Below, piece after piece: positions 45,593 through 58,171 of a stretch of DNA of 64,000 nt. The notes under the pieces are model-generated. The model was not told the DNA's origin. It worked only from the letters and a program-made list of their open reading frames with translations, and did no database searches. The DNA is taken from NCBI RefSeq assembly GCF_901000735.1, contig NC_081542.1, forward strand, positions 22,335,093 to 22,399,092. Reading direction: 5' to 3'. The translations under genes and the position numbers were made by a program. This stretch comes from Corylus avellana. Its lineage: Eukaryota; Streptophyta; Magnoliopsida; Fagales; Betulaceae. Positions within the stretch are counted from its first letter, which is position 1. Each line of letters opens with the position of its first letter.

Positions 45593-47703
45593 TGCAACGC
45601 CCCATGGAACTCAATTAACTGGTAATTGACCCTATGGTTCGTCTCCCAACCTTACTCCTCATGGGACAAGACTCAGGGATCTTAACCTCTCCTAAATGAG
45701 AGAATATATTGGAAGACTTTAACTACAGGAATAAGAAAGTAACAACTACATAACACAATCATAACAACTAGAGTAAAGATAAACATCACCACATAGATAG
45801 ATCCTCATATGTACTGGTCAAAGACCGATCATCAAAATAGATTACAGATCATAAGATAATTGTTTGAATATAAGATAACAGAATCAACGCCTAATTCTAA
45901 GTAGTGTTAGTATGGTCACAATTTCTATCATCTCGTCTTGGGTGGTCCTTACAGCATCCCACATGGACTTCAGCCATATCGGGTCCATGACCAGAATCCG
46001 GTCCCAGGCCACAACCATGATATGATTTGAAGGCATCCTCCTCTACGCTAGCTAAACCACACAATTATACATAATGGGAAAAAAAATAAAAGGTGTAAGT
46101 CTAAAGACATAGTAAGTAATAGTGCACATAATACCCAAGACATTTACTGATGAACTTCGTTTAGTAAAGTATGCAACATTTTAGGCATGATAGATATCAT
46201 GCAGTATAGATATAGTACACACTATAATCATGAGAATCAATGATAGTTCAACTGTATGGTCAACCCGACATATTACCTATTTTTAGTAGAGTTGACGCTG
46301 TCCCAATGGACCTGTAATATAATGCCATTACCCTAATCATTATACACTACCGTCCATAACACTAGCAACTCTACCGAGTCTGACCTTGGGTAGCCTATAC
46401 TACTAATGATGTACGTCTTGTAATAACCCGTCCGTTAGGGCTACGCCAATCATGAATTAACCATTGGATTCAAGGCAAATATATCACACACACATTTGAC
46501 CATAGAGTTAACATGTATAGTAAGCCCATGACAGTTATCCCGCATGTACTAGTGTACCATGTCATAGGATGCAAATAGTCTTATCTGTCTTTTACATGTA
46601 TGCTTTTACAAGTCTCATTGCCATTAACTTGTTAAGTAGCACATTTTCACAAATGATAGAGTTCATGATGCAACAAAATGTATTTCATGAGAGTTGTAAA
46701 TATGCATATTTGGTACACTAAATACTCGTGCAATGCGGGAAAAGAAATCAAGAGCATTATGTGTGTTAGTACTCATCCAGGTCGTATACATCCGTTGAAA
46801 AGTCCTCCAAGGGGTTCGGGCTCTCCAAATCTATGGAAAGCCTACCATTAGTCCTAAGTCCAAACCAAAACTAATCTAGAACATAAAGACAGGGCTGTAG
46901 GGGCTGGGCAAGATGGCGTTTCTCCTGAAACGCTTCTAGGCAAGCGCTCCTGCCCTAGGCCGAGCTTTCGACCACAGAGTTAAGCTAGAATCTCATTTGG
47001 TCCAATGCCCTCCCGCACAGTCCTAATAGGTTCTAAGGCTACAAAAAGTCCTCTAACACCTCCGAAATTGAACCTTCATACAACAAGAATAAGTCTAATA
47101 GAAAGGAAAAGCTTATAATATGATTAAGGCTTCTACCTCCAGGTTTCTATCAACTAAGCTACTACAAAGCTAGCATAACTTCTAAAGAAAAACACTAAAG
47201 AGAGATGGTTACCTTAACACAGAAAGTATTTCAAGAACCTCCTTCTTCTCCAAGAACACCAAGGCAATCACTCAAGGTTCATACCAACACTCAAGCAGCA
47301 CTCCTAGAGGGCACATAGGCTACATGGGGTTCAAGGGGTCAGGTGGGGGGGTGCTATATATAGGGATAGAAAGCTAAGAGCACTGCAAGAGCAGGCCTAT
47401 AGTGCAATAAGAGCTTGGTACTACAGTGCCGAGCTTTCGTGTATTGTTTACCCAGTGGATATTGGGTTGCAGTTGTACGCTCAGGCAATATCCAATGTTC
47501 AACTAAAAGTCAATGAACGCTCGGGGTGGTCCCTACAGGAGTACTCGTGTAATGTTGGCAAGCGAGCGCTCGCATGGTACCCATATAAGCGTTCAACCAG
47601 AAGCTCAAATTTCCAAAATTGACCCTCAAGCTACCCCTAGTGACCCAAAGATCCAACGAATCCCCTAACCATGCTATCTTAGCCTAATTATTTGGGTACT
47701 ACA
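45593..47703 (-). repeat. 3' LTR of the Gypsy element
   Basis: 2111 bp. On the minus strand it starts TGTAGTACCC and has a CCCTATATATAGCACC promoter box near 47350-47362. Its far end is more degraded (TGCAACGCCCC where the sister LTR has TGTAATGCTCC). Confidence 0.85.
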
Positions 47704-47829
47704 TTCTCCCCTCCTTATAAAAATTTCATCCTCCAAATTTCAGGATAAAATACCAAAAGAACAAAACTTAAAAGGGGTGAAATGTTACCTTTCGTTCGTA
47801 GTATCGTCTATATCATGCTTAGTAGGCTC

Positions 47830-48075
47830 TTAGGCTATCTCCACTCGTTCACCAATTGGCACTACCTCGTCCTCAAACAACTGTGGAAAGTAGCCTCGTA
47901 AGTTGTCCAAAGCATCATACTCAATGTTACCCACACTGTACCAATCCTCATCAATCTTGACACCTAAGTCGATCAACTCACAGAATGAGTAGTTCCATAT
48001 ACAATCCGGATCAATGGATATCGATGCCATAACCCTGTAGAGGAAAGCAAACTCTTTCTCAGTCAACACTTCCAT
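47830..48075 (-). CDS. Small unrecognised ORF between pol and 3' LTR
   Basis: An intact frame of 81 codons, acidic, with YRVMASISIDPDCIWNYSF, LIDLGVKIDEDWYSVGNIEY and LRGYFPQLFEDEVVPIGE. It begins about 60 bp after the pol stop (48138) and ends about 125 bp before the 3' LTR. I recognise no domain. It is open although the surrounding gag and pol are broken, which at this length may be chance. A short extra gene of the element or a captured host exon are possible. Confidence 0.35.
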   Translation of the reverse strand: MEVLTEKEFAFLYRVMASISIDPDCIWNYSFCELIDLGVKIDEDWYSVGNIEYDALDNLRGYFPQLFEDEVVPIGERVEIA

Positions 48076-48137
48076 TACCCATAATGGAAATAGGTATACT
48101 GTCCAAGTATAATCTTAAGAAAAAGAGTCATATACAA

Positions 48138-48236
48138 TCAAGTATCAAACCAATGCGGATAACGATTCCGCATGTCTAGCTCCGCCTTCCATGATACTTC
48201 CTCGACACCATGGTTACGCCACAGTACCTTAACGAT
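48138..48236 (-). pseudogene. Integrase C-terminus / chromodomain-type tail
   Basis: Reads VLWRNHGVEEVSWKAE then MRNRYPHWFDT and a stop at 48138. The V-x-W...VEE-x-(T/S)W-x-x-E...RYPH pattern is the usual end of pol in plant chromoviruses such as the Tekay group. The upstream part is lost in the gap. Confidence 0.65.
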
Positions 48237-48336
48237 NNNNNNNNNNNNNNNNNNNNNNNNNNNNNNNNNNNNNNNNNNNNNNNNNNNNNNNNNNNNNNNN
48301 NNNNNNNNNNNNNNNNNNNNNNNNNNNNNNNNNNNN
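48237..48336. other. Assembly gap, 100 N
   Basis: It lies between the reverse transcriptase and the integrase tail of the Gypsy element. RNase H and most of integrase, normally about 2-3 kb, are expected here, so the gap may be much larger than shown. Confidence 0.98.
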
Positions 48337-48890
48337 CAAAACTCGCACTTCTCAAGTTTAGCATAGAGCTGCTCCCTCCGAAGCCTCTCAAACGCTTTAC
48401 CTAGATGCTCTTTGTGCTCCTCCTACATCTTTGAGTAGATGAAGATATCGTCAATGAAAACCATGGTGAATTGGTCTAAGTAGCCGTCGAAGACTCTGTT
48501 CGTTGTGTCCATAAAGACAACTAGCACGTTAGTCAACCAAAAAGATTTGACTAAAAACTCGTAATGTCCGTAACGAGTCCTAAAGGCTATCTTAGTAATG
48601 TCCTCTTCCTTCACCCTCACTTGGTGATAGGCTAAGCACAAGTCAACCTTAGAGAACACGCGCGCCCCTTGCAACTGGTCCAATAGGTCATCAATCATTC
48701 GCAAATTGTACTTGTTCTTGATCGTGACCTTGTTCAGTTTGTGATAATCGATGCACATAATCGTCGATCCATCCTTCTTCTTCACGAACAACACCGGAGC
48801 TCCCCATAGTGATGAGCTAGGGCGAATAAACCCTTTATCCAATAGCTCTTGCAGCTGTTCCTTTAGCTCCTTCAACTCCGATGGCGCCAT
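48337..48890 (-). pseudogene. Ty3/Gypsy reverse transcriptase
   Basis: The main frame (48423-48890) runs from [20 protein letters not shown] through [33 protein letters not shown] and [15 protein letters not shown] to the catalytic motif [15 protein letters not shown] at 48423 interrupts it, after which the frame resumes (RLRREQLYAKLEKCEF) up to the gap. The order and motifs are those of plant Gypsy RT. Several usually invariant positions are changed, for example CLAYHQ where SGYHQ is normal, so the enzyme is unlikely to work. Confidence 0.88.
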
Positions 48891-50640
48891 CCTATATGGT
48901 GTCTTCGGTGTAGGATTGGTGCTTGGTACACATTCGATCCTAAACTCAACTTCCCGTTAGGGTGGCAATCCAGCATAGTCAATTGAGAAGACATCTGGAA
49001 AGTCTTGCACCAAATGGATATTTTGTAGGTTCCTTTCTTCTTCCTTCGCTGGGGTAATGACAAATGCCAGAAATGCCTCGCCTCCTCCCAAAATAAGCCT
49101 CCTAGCCCAAACGACCGAAATTGTGGTAGGTAAGGACCTCACTTATGATCCAACGAACATGACTTCTCCTTCTCCCCACGGACTAAGTGTAACTTGCTTA
49201 CAAGCATAATCGATATCCGCAGAATGCTTCGCCAGCCAATCCATCCCGAGAATAATCTCGTAACTATTCATATGAAGAACAACTAAGTTTGCGGGAAGTA
49301 CTCTTCCACAGATGCTTATAGGGTATCCACAAACTGCACCCTAATAAACTACAGTTTTGCCTACAGCAAGACTGGTTTCCAAATTCATACTACAAGTCTA
49401 GATAGTCTTACAAACATAATAGATACGAAAGAGTGGGTAGCCATTAATCAAACAAAACAGAAGCTTCAAATTCAAGTATAGCAACAATACATGTCACCAC
49501 TTCCGATCCCCCTTCCGTCTCTCGCGAAATAAGCGAGTAGACTCGTGCTAGCACCAAAGGCCTCTGAGTATTTCCCAACTGAGGAACTGCCTTGCCCACG
49601 CAATCCTTATAGAAATGGTCAAACTGGCCGCACCGGTAGCACGTCCCCGCACCCATCCTATAGAGTCCCCAGTGAACCCCTTTGCACTTCCGGCATAACT
49701 CCGGTGCCTAACCCTTTTGGTGTTGCTAGATCTAAAAGGTATTATGTGCACGTCCTTGTGGCTGCTGGGGTGGATAACTCCCCACTGCCATCCTCTTAGC
49801 TAGCCTGACTCCTCTAGACAAAGTACCAAGTCCTTGAGCTTTTCTTTTAATTTTCTGCAAACTCCATCTAATTCTTCTTCAAACTCTCCTCATAAATCGA
49901 ATTATGATCAACTAATTGGGAGAAATTGCCGATGTCAAAGTAGGTCATCATGGTTCGGATATGGGTGTTCAAACCCTGCTCAAACTTCTTCGCCTTCTTC
50001 TCCTCATTTGGGATGAGGTACATGTCGAACCTTGACAGCTGAGGAAACCTTGTGGCTTATTCAATCACTAACATCCTCCCTTAAACCAAGTCCATGAATT
50101 CCCGTGCTTTCGCCTCTTGCACAACCTTGGGAAAGAAGTGTCGATTGAACTCATGCTTGAAGATGTCCTAAGTAATGGCGATCTCTGATCCCAACTCCAT
50201 GACAAGTATGACCTTCTCGTCTTGCCACCAATACTTGGCCTCTCCAGTCAGCTTATAAGTAGAGTAGACCACCTTCTACTCATCATTACACCCTGTAGTA
50301 GTTACTAGCTCCTCCATATCATTCAGCCAGTTCTTTGCACTAATATGATCACCAGTCCCATCAAAACTATCCGAGTGATGACAACAGAAGTCCTTTAGAG
50401 AACCACCAGGTCCTGCGGCTGGCTGCCTCGCCACCCTATCACGGTCCAAGTATGAAACTAGTTGGCCAATTGCGTCCATCACTTTGATCTCTTCCTGGGG
50501 GTGCTACCTCGTAGACTAGAATGTCCATAGGCTCTTGATGAATGTTGTCATTGACATCTCCGATTTCTAGAGCGTTAGGTCCGGTTGATAGATTCCTTCG
50601 GGGCGGCATTCTCTGCAATGGGAAGCAGAGTTAGAACCGA
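48891..50640 (-). pseudogene. Gag and protease region of the Gypsy element, broken
   Basis: From the 5' side: a Gag segment around 50276-50482 (KDFCCHHSDSFDGTGDHISA, KNWLNDMEELV), a zinc knuckle CYRCGQFDHFYKDC (CX2CX4HX4C) at about 49600-49640, and a protease-like stretch around 49150-49330 that is too broken to show its active site. Stops and frameshifts occur throughout. Confidence 0.7.
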
Positions 50641-50773
50641 CTTGGTTAGAACCAAGCGACCAACCTATGGACTAAGTTCTAACAGCTAACTAGGCTATCC
50701 TCTAGTGTGATCATTACCTAGGCTTTCTTATCCATATCCTATAGTCTTTAAAGCATAAGGCATTGATACCAAC

Positions 50774-52857
50774 TGTAATGCTCCGAGAAAATCAATTAAC
50801 TGGTAATTGACCCCATGATTCGTCTCGCTGCCCTACTCCTCATGGGACAAGACTTAGGAATCTTAACATCTCATAAATGAGAGAATACAATAGAAGACTT
50901 TAACTATAGGAATAAGAAAGTAACAACTACATACCACATTCCTCAAATGTACTGGTCAAAGACATATCATCAAAATAGATTACAAATCATAAGATAATTG
51001 TCTGAATATAAGATAACAGAATCAATGCCTAATTTCAAGTGGTGCTAGCATGATCACAATTTCTATCATCTCTTCCCGGGGGGTCCCTCCAGCATCCCTC
51101 ATGGACTTCCGCCATATCGGGTTCATGTCCTAAAAAATGACCTAGATCAGGTCTTGAGCCACCACTATAATGCGATCCGAAGGCATCCTCCTCTATATTA
51201 GCTAAATCGCGCAGTTAAACATAATGGGGGAAAAATATAATGGGTAAGTCTAAAGACTTAGTGAGTAATAATGCACGTAATATAACTGCCATTTAGTAAA
51301 ATAAGCAACATTTTAGGTATGACATATAACCATGAATGCACTATAGATATAGTACATGCTATAATTATGAGAATTAGTGATAGTTCAACTGTATGGTCTA
51401 CCCGAAATATTACCCCTTCTTCAGCAGGGTCGGCGCTATCCCGAGGGACCTGTAATACAATACTGGAGCCCCAACCATTGTATGCTTTCATCCATAACAC
51501 TAGCAGTCCGACCGAGTCCGACCTCAGGTGGCCCACGCTACTAATGATGTGCATTCTGTAGTGACCCGCCCGTTAGGGCTACACCAGTCACGAATTAACC
51601 ATTGGATCCAAGGCCCATATATTACACACACATTTGATCATAGAGTTAACATGTATAGTAAGCCCATGTCCGTTATCCCACATGTACCGTTATACAATGT
51701 CATACAATGCAAATAGTCTTGTCTATATTATATATGCATGCTTTTACAAGTTTTATTGTCATTATCTTGTTAAGTAGCACATTTTTATAGATGATAGAGT
51801 TCATGATAAAATAAAATGTATTTTCATGAGAGTTGTAAATATGCATGTTTGGTACATAAAATAGTCGTGCAATGTGGGAAAAGAAATGGCAAGCATTATG
51901 TGAGTTACTACTCATCTAGGTCGTATAAATCCGCTGAAAAGTCCTCCAAGGGGTCCGGGTTCTCCAAATCTATGGAAAGCCTACAATTAGTCCTAAGTCC
52001 AAACTAAAACTAACCTAGAACATAAAGACATGGCTGTAGGGGCTCGGCCAAGATGGCAATTCCCCTTAAACGCTTCTGGGCGAGTGCTCGTGCCCTAGGC
52101 CGAGCATTCAACCAGAGAGTTCAGGTAAAACCTCATTTGGTCTAATGCCTTCCCACGCAATCCTAACAGGTTCTAAGGCTACAAAAAGTCCTCTAACACC
52201 TCCAAACTTGAAACAACACCTTCATACAACAAGAATAAGTCTAATGAAAAGGGAAAGCTTATAACATGATTAAGGCTTCTACCTTTAGGTTTCTAGTAAC
52301 TTAGTTACTGCAGAGCTAGCATAACTTCTAAAGAAAAACACTAAAGAGAGATGGATACCTTAACACAGTAAGAACCTCAAGAAGCTCCTTCTTCTTCTAA
52401 AAGAACACCAACGCAATCACTCAAGTCTCACACCAACACTCAAGCAGCACTTCTAGAGGGCACAGAGGCTAAATGAGGTTCAGGGGGTCAAGTGTGGGGT
52501 GCTTTATATAGGGAGAAAGAGCTACGAGCACTACAGGAGCAGGCCAACAATGCATCAAGCACTCGGTACCACAGTGCCAAGCGTTCATGTACTATCTACC
52601 CTGTGGTTTTTAGGTTACAGTCGTATGCTCGGGGCAATATCTAGTGGTCAACCAAAAGTCAACGAACGTCCGGGATGGTCCCTACATAAGGGCTTGTGTA
52701 TTGTTGGCAGGTGAGCGATTACGTGGTCCCCACACGAGCGTTCGGCCAAAGGGTCGAAATTTCCAAATTGACCCTCTAGCTGGCTTTAGCGACCCAAAGA
52801 TCCAACTAATCCTCTAACTAAGCTATCGTACCCTAGTTAATTATTTTGGTCACTACA
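50774..52857 (-). repeat. 5' LTR of the Gypsy element
   Basis: 2084 bp. On the minus strand it starts TGTAGTGACC and has a CCCTATATAAAGCACC box near 52498-52510. Divergence from the other LTR is clearly higher than in the 11184-14536 element. Confidence 0.85.
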
Positions 52858-53590
52858 GTTTATACTCTTTGTAGACATTATGAGCAAAAAATTGGATAAG
52901 GATGAATTGGAGGCAATGGCGATGGTCGTTCGGAACTTGTGGCTAAGAAGAAATTATGTGGTCTATGGGGGGGGTCGACCATCCTAACCAACTTGTTCAG
53001 AAGGCCCTTAAGACCATCCAAGAATATACAGATGCACAAGCCATCCAACATAAGATGGAAGATGAAGAAACAATGGCTTGCCATCGATGGATGGTTCCTT
53101 CTAAGGGAAGTGTTAAGGTCAATTGGGATTTTGTGTTTGACATACATAATATGAATATAGGCATTGGAGTGATTGTACGTGATTCTATGGGAGACGTGCT
53201 GGCTACCTTGCAATCTCCAAAAAGTAATATTACTTATCCAATTCTAGCATAATCTGTTGTTGCTTTACGGGCAATTATTTTTGCTAAAGAGATGGGGTGG
53301 AATAAGGTGGAGATGGAAGGAGATGCGTTACAAGCAGTGTAGACTTTATGGAAAGAGGGGCAAAATTAGTGTCGTTATGGCTAAGTAATTGACGATGCTC
53401 AAATTGTGTTGCATTCTATTATACAAAGTAGAGTCTCTCATGTTTGACGAGAAGCAAACGAAGCAGATCATAGGCCTGCAAAAAGTACACTCACAATTAT
53501 GGAAGAAGTTATTCATATAGAAGAAGCCCTTTAATTTGTTTTTGATATTGTAATGGCTGAATCTATTGTTCAAAGTATTCATCAATGATA

Positions 53591-53920
53591 TATGAAATGA
53601 TTGAATGGTTTCAAATATATATAGAATCTAATATGATGAATATGTCAATCCTATGGCAAATCTTCACTTAAAAGATGCTTTAAGGATTGATAGGCAATTT
53701 ATTCTGCTTTTGTCATGTAGATCTCATCTACGAGTTCTGAAACTTCTTTTTGAACATCTTATTGTATTCCTTAAATGTTTCTATAATATCGATGAAATTA
53801 CTCCAACCACAACTAAATTCATAATATATTCTTCCATTTATATTTTGAATGAAAAGTGAGACTAATAAAAAATTTGAAATCATACTAAAATATTTTTAAT
53901 TATTTAATTATTTAATATAA

Positions 53921-53960
<40 letters not shown>

Positions 53961-54204
53961 TACATTATAAATCTAACAAGTATGTATGGCTCTATGAGAA
54001 ACTTTTTTGAAAAATATGGAACTTCTATTGACGAAATTTCATAACCATAAAGCTCTTACAACATAAAGCATACGGTTCTGAAAAATTATAGCCAAAAGCT
54101 ACGAAGGTTACAAAGTCATAAAAATGACTTCAAACTTCTGCTAACCCATGTACAATTACATTTAAGGAACAAATCTGCTTCATGCGGACTAGATCTATGA
54201 CATG
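53591..54204. other. AT-rich spacer with (TAA)n microsatellite
   Basis: A run of ATA/TAA triplets spans about 53920-53962. A short open frame at 53653-53859 has no recognised domain. Nothing else is visible. Confidence 0.45.
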
Positions 54205-54209
54205 AGTAG

Positions 54210-55691
54210 TGTTGTGACAAATACTACCTAAATTAACAGATAATATTTGGTACATTTTACTTGCAAGTGCATAAGATCAAACGATAGTATAATGCGGCAA
54301 ATACGAGATCATTCCCACAAGGATTGTTGATTTTGCTTAGAATTAATTTGCTAAATTAAATATCAAAATTGTCACTAAATTGATATGTTGAAAAAGAAAT
54401 CAAGATAAATGAAAAGGTAGGGCTTTGATTTCCACCACTAATCATACTCAATTAATATAACAATATGTTAATGTTCCAATCATATCAAGATTACTTAATG
54501 TTTGTCAACCTAAGGGCATGGGTGTATACTTCTTAAGTTATCGATCTCCCTAAGCAACGAATTAGGCATGGGTGTATACTCTAATTATTTTCTTTCTCAA
54601 AGGATTTAGTATAGATGTATACTAAGTTGTTCTTTAAGAAATCATAATTCATTGAAAATCGACAAACACATGAGGCTTAGGGTATGGGTGTATACTTCCG
54701 GTTTCCCATGTTGATTACCCCAAGAACCCGCAAAAATATCCTTTGTCACTCTATTAAGCCCAGGACTCAGTTATCCAAATTGATTTAAATGACTAATCCA
54801 TACCACATGCATATGTTGACCAAACACATTCATATGAGGAATTCAATAAAGTAGGAAATAATCAAGTTAAGCATCATAATATGATTATCATAAAGGAGCC
54901 AATATTGAAATATTAAGAAACATGATTAGGGCTTCAATCTAGCCCTACTAAAATATTTAGTTATACATAATTAAATAAAGGGAAAAGAGAAAACCGAAAA
55001 CAACTCTTGGAAGTAGCCTCCAAATTCTCCTCCCAAAGCAAGTTTGGAATTGTATCTCTGAAATTGTGTATTAAATTGTGAGGCTTAGAGGTTTATTTAT
55101 AGGGCTTAGGAGAGTCCTAAAAGCACTAGTAATCTTAGGAAATTTGGAGTCCAGCCTCCTAGTCCAATTAGAAAGTAATCATAGTACAAATCGGAATAGG
55201 ATTCGTTCAACTTTGCGTTCTTTTATTGCGGGATGATTTTAGCATAGCATAATTTCGAATTAGGAAAATACTATTTCACAATGATTTATATAATTTGGAG
55301 TTAGCTTTCCAATGTCGCTAGAATCACCTCAATCGGATACTTGAGCTGAAAGATATGTTCAAAATATTGAGACATGTGCAGAATCCAAATTTGAATACAA
55401 TTTGATTTTTACTCCAATTAGAGAAATTCCGATTTAATCATTTCCTTTATTTGATTAACCTTAACCACATCATATAAGCCCTCTATTATGATTAGTTAAG
55501 CTTAAACATATCTTCTAGGTCTTCCCAATTTGCCATTTAAGCTTGAAACTTTTTCGAAAACGCTTTCTTTCTTCCAAGACCTACAAAAACATAGAAAACA
55601 CAAAAAGAAAATAAAATAGCACAACATAACAAAACTAAGAAAAATTAAGGGTAAATAAATGGCTAAAATATAAATATTTAGGCACTTATCA
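54210..55691 (-). mobile_element. Solo LTR (minus strand)
   Basis: Starts TGTTGTGAC, ends GGCACTTATCA, 1482 bp, with the perfect 5-bp duplication AGTAG (54205-54209, 55692-55696). It belongs to the family of 38536-40006 and 43076-44544, including the spaced ATGGGTGTATACT motifs. A single LTR with matching flanks is the usual product of LTR-LTR recombination. Confidence 0.92.
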
Positions 55692-55912
55692 AGTAGCTCA
55701 AATACAAAACAAAAATAAAAAAACAACTAGAAACTAAAAATCCGACTGTGAGAGTTAAGCCCCCACACCAATCTACTACATCCTCAACTCGAATGCCAGG
55801 ACAACAAATCCATCTTCAACCTGAAGGCCAAGACAAACAAAACAAAAAACAAAAACCTCACAAGCAGCGGCAAAGGAACATGGAATCATAAACATTCCTT
55901 CAGAAGACACGC

Positions 55913-56149
55913 ATGGACCGGAGAAGACGATTAGATCTAAGGTTGAAAAGACTATATTTAGATCTACAAAGTAGATCTAAAGCAACCCGCCATAAACGGA
56001 GATCGGTGGAGCCTACAGAGAAAACACCGAATACTGTTACTGTGAAAGGAGAGAAAGGGAGATCTAAATCTAGAAACTTGAAGTTCCATCCTCTTGAAGT
56101 TCTTCTTGATGTTGTTAGCTCTATGAGAAACTTGAAGGTTACTTATTAA
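55913..56149 (+). other. Short basic ORF of unknown nature
   Basis: Seventy-eight codons, very rich in Arg/Lys, ending HPLEVLLDVVSSMRNLKVTY. There are no relatives that I recognise and no splice or promoter context. The ATG at 55913 is the first in frame. It may be chance or a decayed element ORF. Confidence 0.2.
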
Positions 56150-56211
56150 CATCCCCAAATCGAAATTATTCTATTTTTTTTTTCTCCTAATTCCTACATG
56201 TATATAATTTA

Positions 56212-56576
56212 GGGAAAAATGTAAATTCAGTTATTGTGATTTACCTGATTTGCAATTAATTCCTTGTGGTATTAAAATTGACTCAAAAGTCCATGAGGTA
56301 TGCGAAAAAAATAATGTAGTCCCTACAGTCAACTTCAGTTCACTAACTTAATAGATTCTAATAGCGAAAAACATTATAGCCAATATAATTGTGATACTTG
56401 TCCTATTTAAGTCAGTGTCATACGAAGAGAATTTGTTAAATTAGTAAACGGAATTTGATTGTAGAGACTAAATTATATTTTTTTACATACCTCGGGGACT
56501 TTTGAGTTCATTTTGATACCATAGAGAGTTAATTGTAAATCAGGTAAACTACAAGGACTAATTTTACATTTTTCCC
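56212..56576. mobile_element. Mutator-like MITE, 365 bp
   Basis: The inverted ends GGGAAAAATGTAAATT and (read inward) GGGAAAAATGTAAAATT extend as a diverged inverted repeat for about 95 bp. A perfect 9-bp duplication TATAATTTA flanks it (56203-56211, 56577-56585), as expected of Mutator-like transposition. It is non-coding. Confidence 0.87.
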
Positions 56577-56639
56577 TATAATTTATAATAATTATATACT
56601 ATATAGTATGAATTAATACAATTTATCATCACACGTTTT

Positions 56640-57400
56640 CTCTTTTGTCCATTTCTTCACGCTATTTAAAATAAAAAAAAAAAAAAAAAAAAAAAACTAC
56701 ATAGTCTACATTTTCCATTATACTTGCAATATTTATTTAATGTTTCAATTTTTTTTCCCACTCTAACAAGTAGAATCTGATTAGATTTTTTTTTTTTGTT
56801 GGTTTTTTTAACAAATATCTCAAAAAGCTCAGCAAACTACTTTTACCTTAATATTACGTAAAAAAAAAAAAAAAAACACCGTTTAAAAAGTCTTACCAAA
56901 ACGAAGTCTCGTTTGGTGGGTGGCTCTACTTAAATATATTAAACAAGTATTTATCTTTAGAAGGGTAAAAAAAAAAATTGATAAAAATCATTCACTTAAT
57001 TATCTTGCAGGGCTGTTTGGCATTGAACTATTTAGTGGCCTGAAATTATAGAAAGATTTGATTCATGTGTGAACAAAAAAAAAAAAAAAAAAAAGGTAAA
57101 AAAGTAAAAATGTTTATATGAAAGATAAAAAAATTTTGTTTTGTAATAATTTTTTTTATTTGAATAGTAGTAAAATATGATTAGTATGATGTAAAAAGTA
57201 AGAATATTAATAATTGAATTTAAGATGATTAGTATGGGACTTTTTTTTTCGATCAATTCGCAAACAACCTCAATTATTTTTTTTATAGTGAAGGAGTGAA
57301 TCATTGAATCTGCCATTTAAATTTTGTGAAATCCACATAAGTCTACAAATTTAATGGTTAATCTATTAAATTTATAAATTAAAAAAAATAATAATTACTC
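56640..57400. other. AT-rich spacer with homopolymer runs
   Basis: Several A or T runs of 10-22 bp. About 56695-56790 is an inverted copy of about 62645-62740. The string CACACGTTTTCTC before it (56627) also occurs at 8760, 31866 and 60567. No gene is seen. Confidence 0.45.
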
Positions 57401-57401
57401 A

Positions 57402-58016
57402 GAGCATTGATAATGGAGAAGTCAAATAGTACTTTTATCTAAAATGGCTAATCAAATTTGTAAAAAAAATCCTACATTGGATTAGCCAAAAAAATGCAAA
57501 ATGAATATTTGATTGGATTAGTAAAAAAAACAAAAAAAAAAAGGTACATATAATATTACTTTTCAATGAAGCCATTTTATTTTTTATTGTTTCTTTCACC
57601 TGTTTTCTATTTTTCTCAAACTTTTTCCATTTTTTTTTTAGGAAAGAAATGAAGATAGAATCAATAAAGAGTAAAAAAAATAATATTTAAATGATATAAA
57701 TAAAATATAGTTAATTCGATGTCAGATGCCTTTAAATTCATTAAGAGCTTGTTTGAGATTGCGTTTGAGAGATCTAAAAGTGCTTTTAATACTTAAAAAG
57801 CATGTTTAAAGAAAAAAGTATTCGTTTGGTAAAAAAAATTAAAAGCGCTTTTAAGATTTGAAAAGCTTAAAAATAATCAAAACGCACTTTTGGCAACAGC
57901 TTAAAAATAAAGCTTTTGCCCAAAAGTTCTTTTTGACTTAAAAACTCTATTTCTCAAACGCAATTATAAACAGGCTCCCACTAAATTAGACTCATCTATC
58001 TTCATTGTGAATGCTC
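57402..58016. mobile_element. Tourist-like MITE carrying a second MITE
   Basis: Ends GAGCATTGATAATGGAGAAG and (read inward) GAGCATTCACAATGAAGATAG. Inside it, 57745-57977 has its own inverted ends (GAGCTTGTTTGAGATTGCG and GAGCCTGTTTATAATTGCG), a different family. The outer element is related to 61798-62241 (CCTACATTGGATTAGC, TTGTTTCTTTCACCT). Confidence 0.65.
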
Positions 58017-58171
58017 TTTCATATCTCTTAAAATTATTTTAAAAAATGTAAAATCTTACCCATTTTATTTAAAGAAATCGAATCTTCCCCTCTGCTTGCT
58101 CAAATTGACGGACTCGCATGGTCAAATTGGGTGGCTCTGATGAGTGAAATTTTAAATTATTTATGCCCTTA

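Larger units (their letters stand above)
45593..52857 (-). mobile_element. Degenerate Ty3/Gypsy chromovirus-like element
   Basis: LTRs lie at 45593-47703 (3' LTR on the minus strand) and 50774-52857 (5' LTR), flanked by the 5-bp duplication GTTTA (45588-45592, 52858-52862). Read on the minus strand, a Met-tRNA-like primer site (TTGGTATCAATGCC) follows the 5' LTR. Gag, protease-like and reverse transcriptase pieces come next, then the end of integrase with a chromodomain-type tail, an 81-codon ORF, and a purine tract AAGGAGGGGAGAA before the 3' LTR. The LTRs differ at many positions and all genes have stops, so it is an old copy. RNase H and most of integrase are missing and may lie in the gap. 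Confidence 0.88.
44795..53590 (+). pseudogene. LINE fragment C, split by a Gypsy element
   Basis: The left part (44795-45592) encodes the same post-RT segment as fragments A and B (IHWVNWTKIGKSKLNGGLGF, ALLAKQGWRVLQNPESL) and a zinc-binding region (KVFMWKACLNALPTKANLF, ETTEHVLCNYPVARDAW), with frameshifts. The right part (52858-53590) continues with LWLRRNYVVYGG-like sequence in broken frames and RNase H (VKVNWDFVF, KVEMEGDALQAV), again with stops. Removing the Gypsy element and one GTTTA restores continuity. It is a third, more diverged member of the LINE family in this window. Confidence 0.82.
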
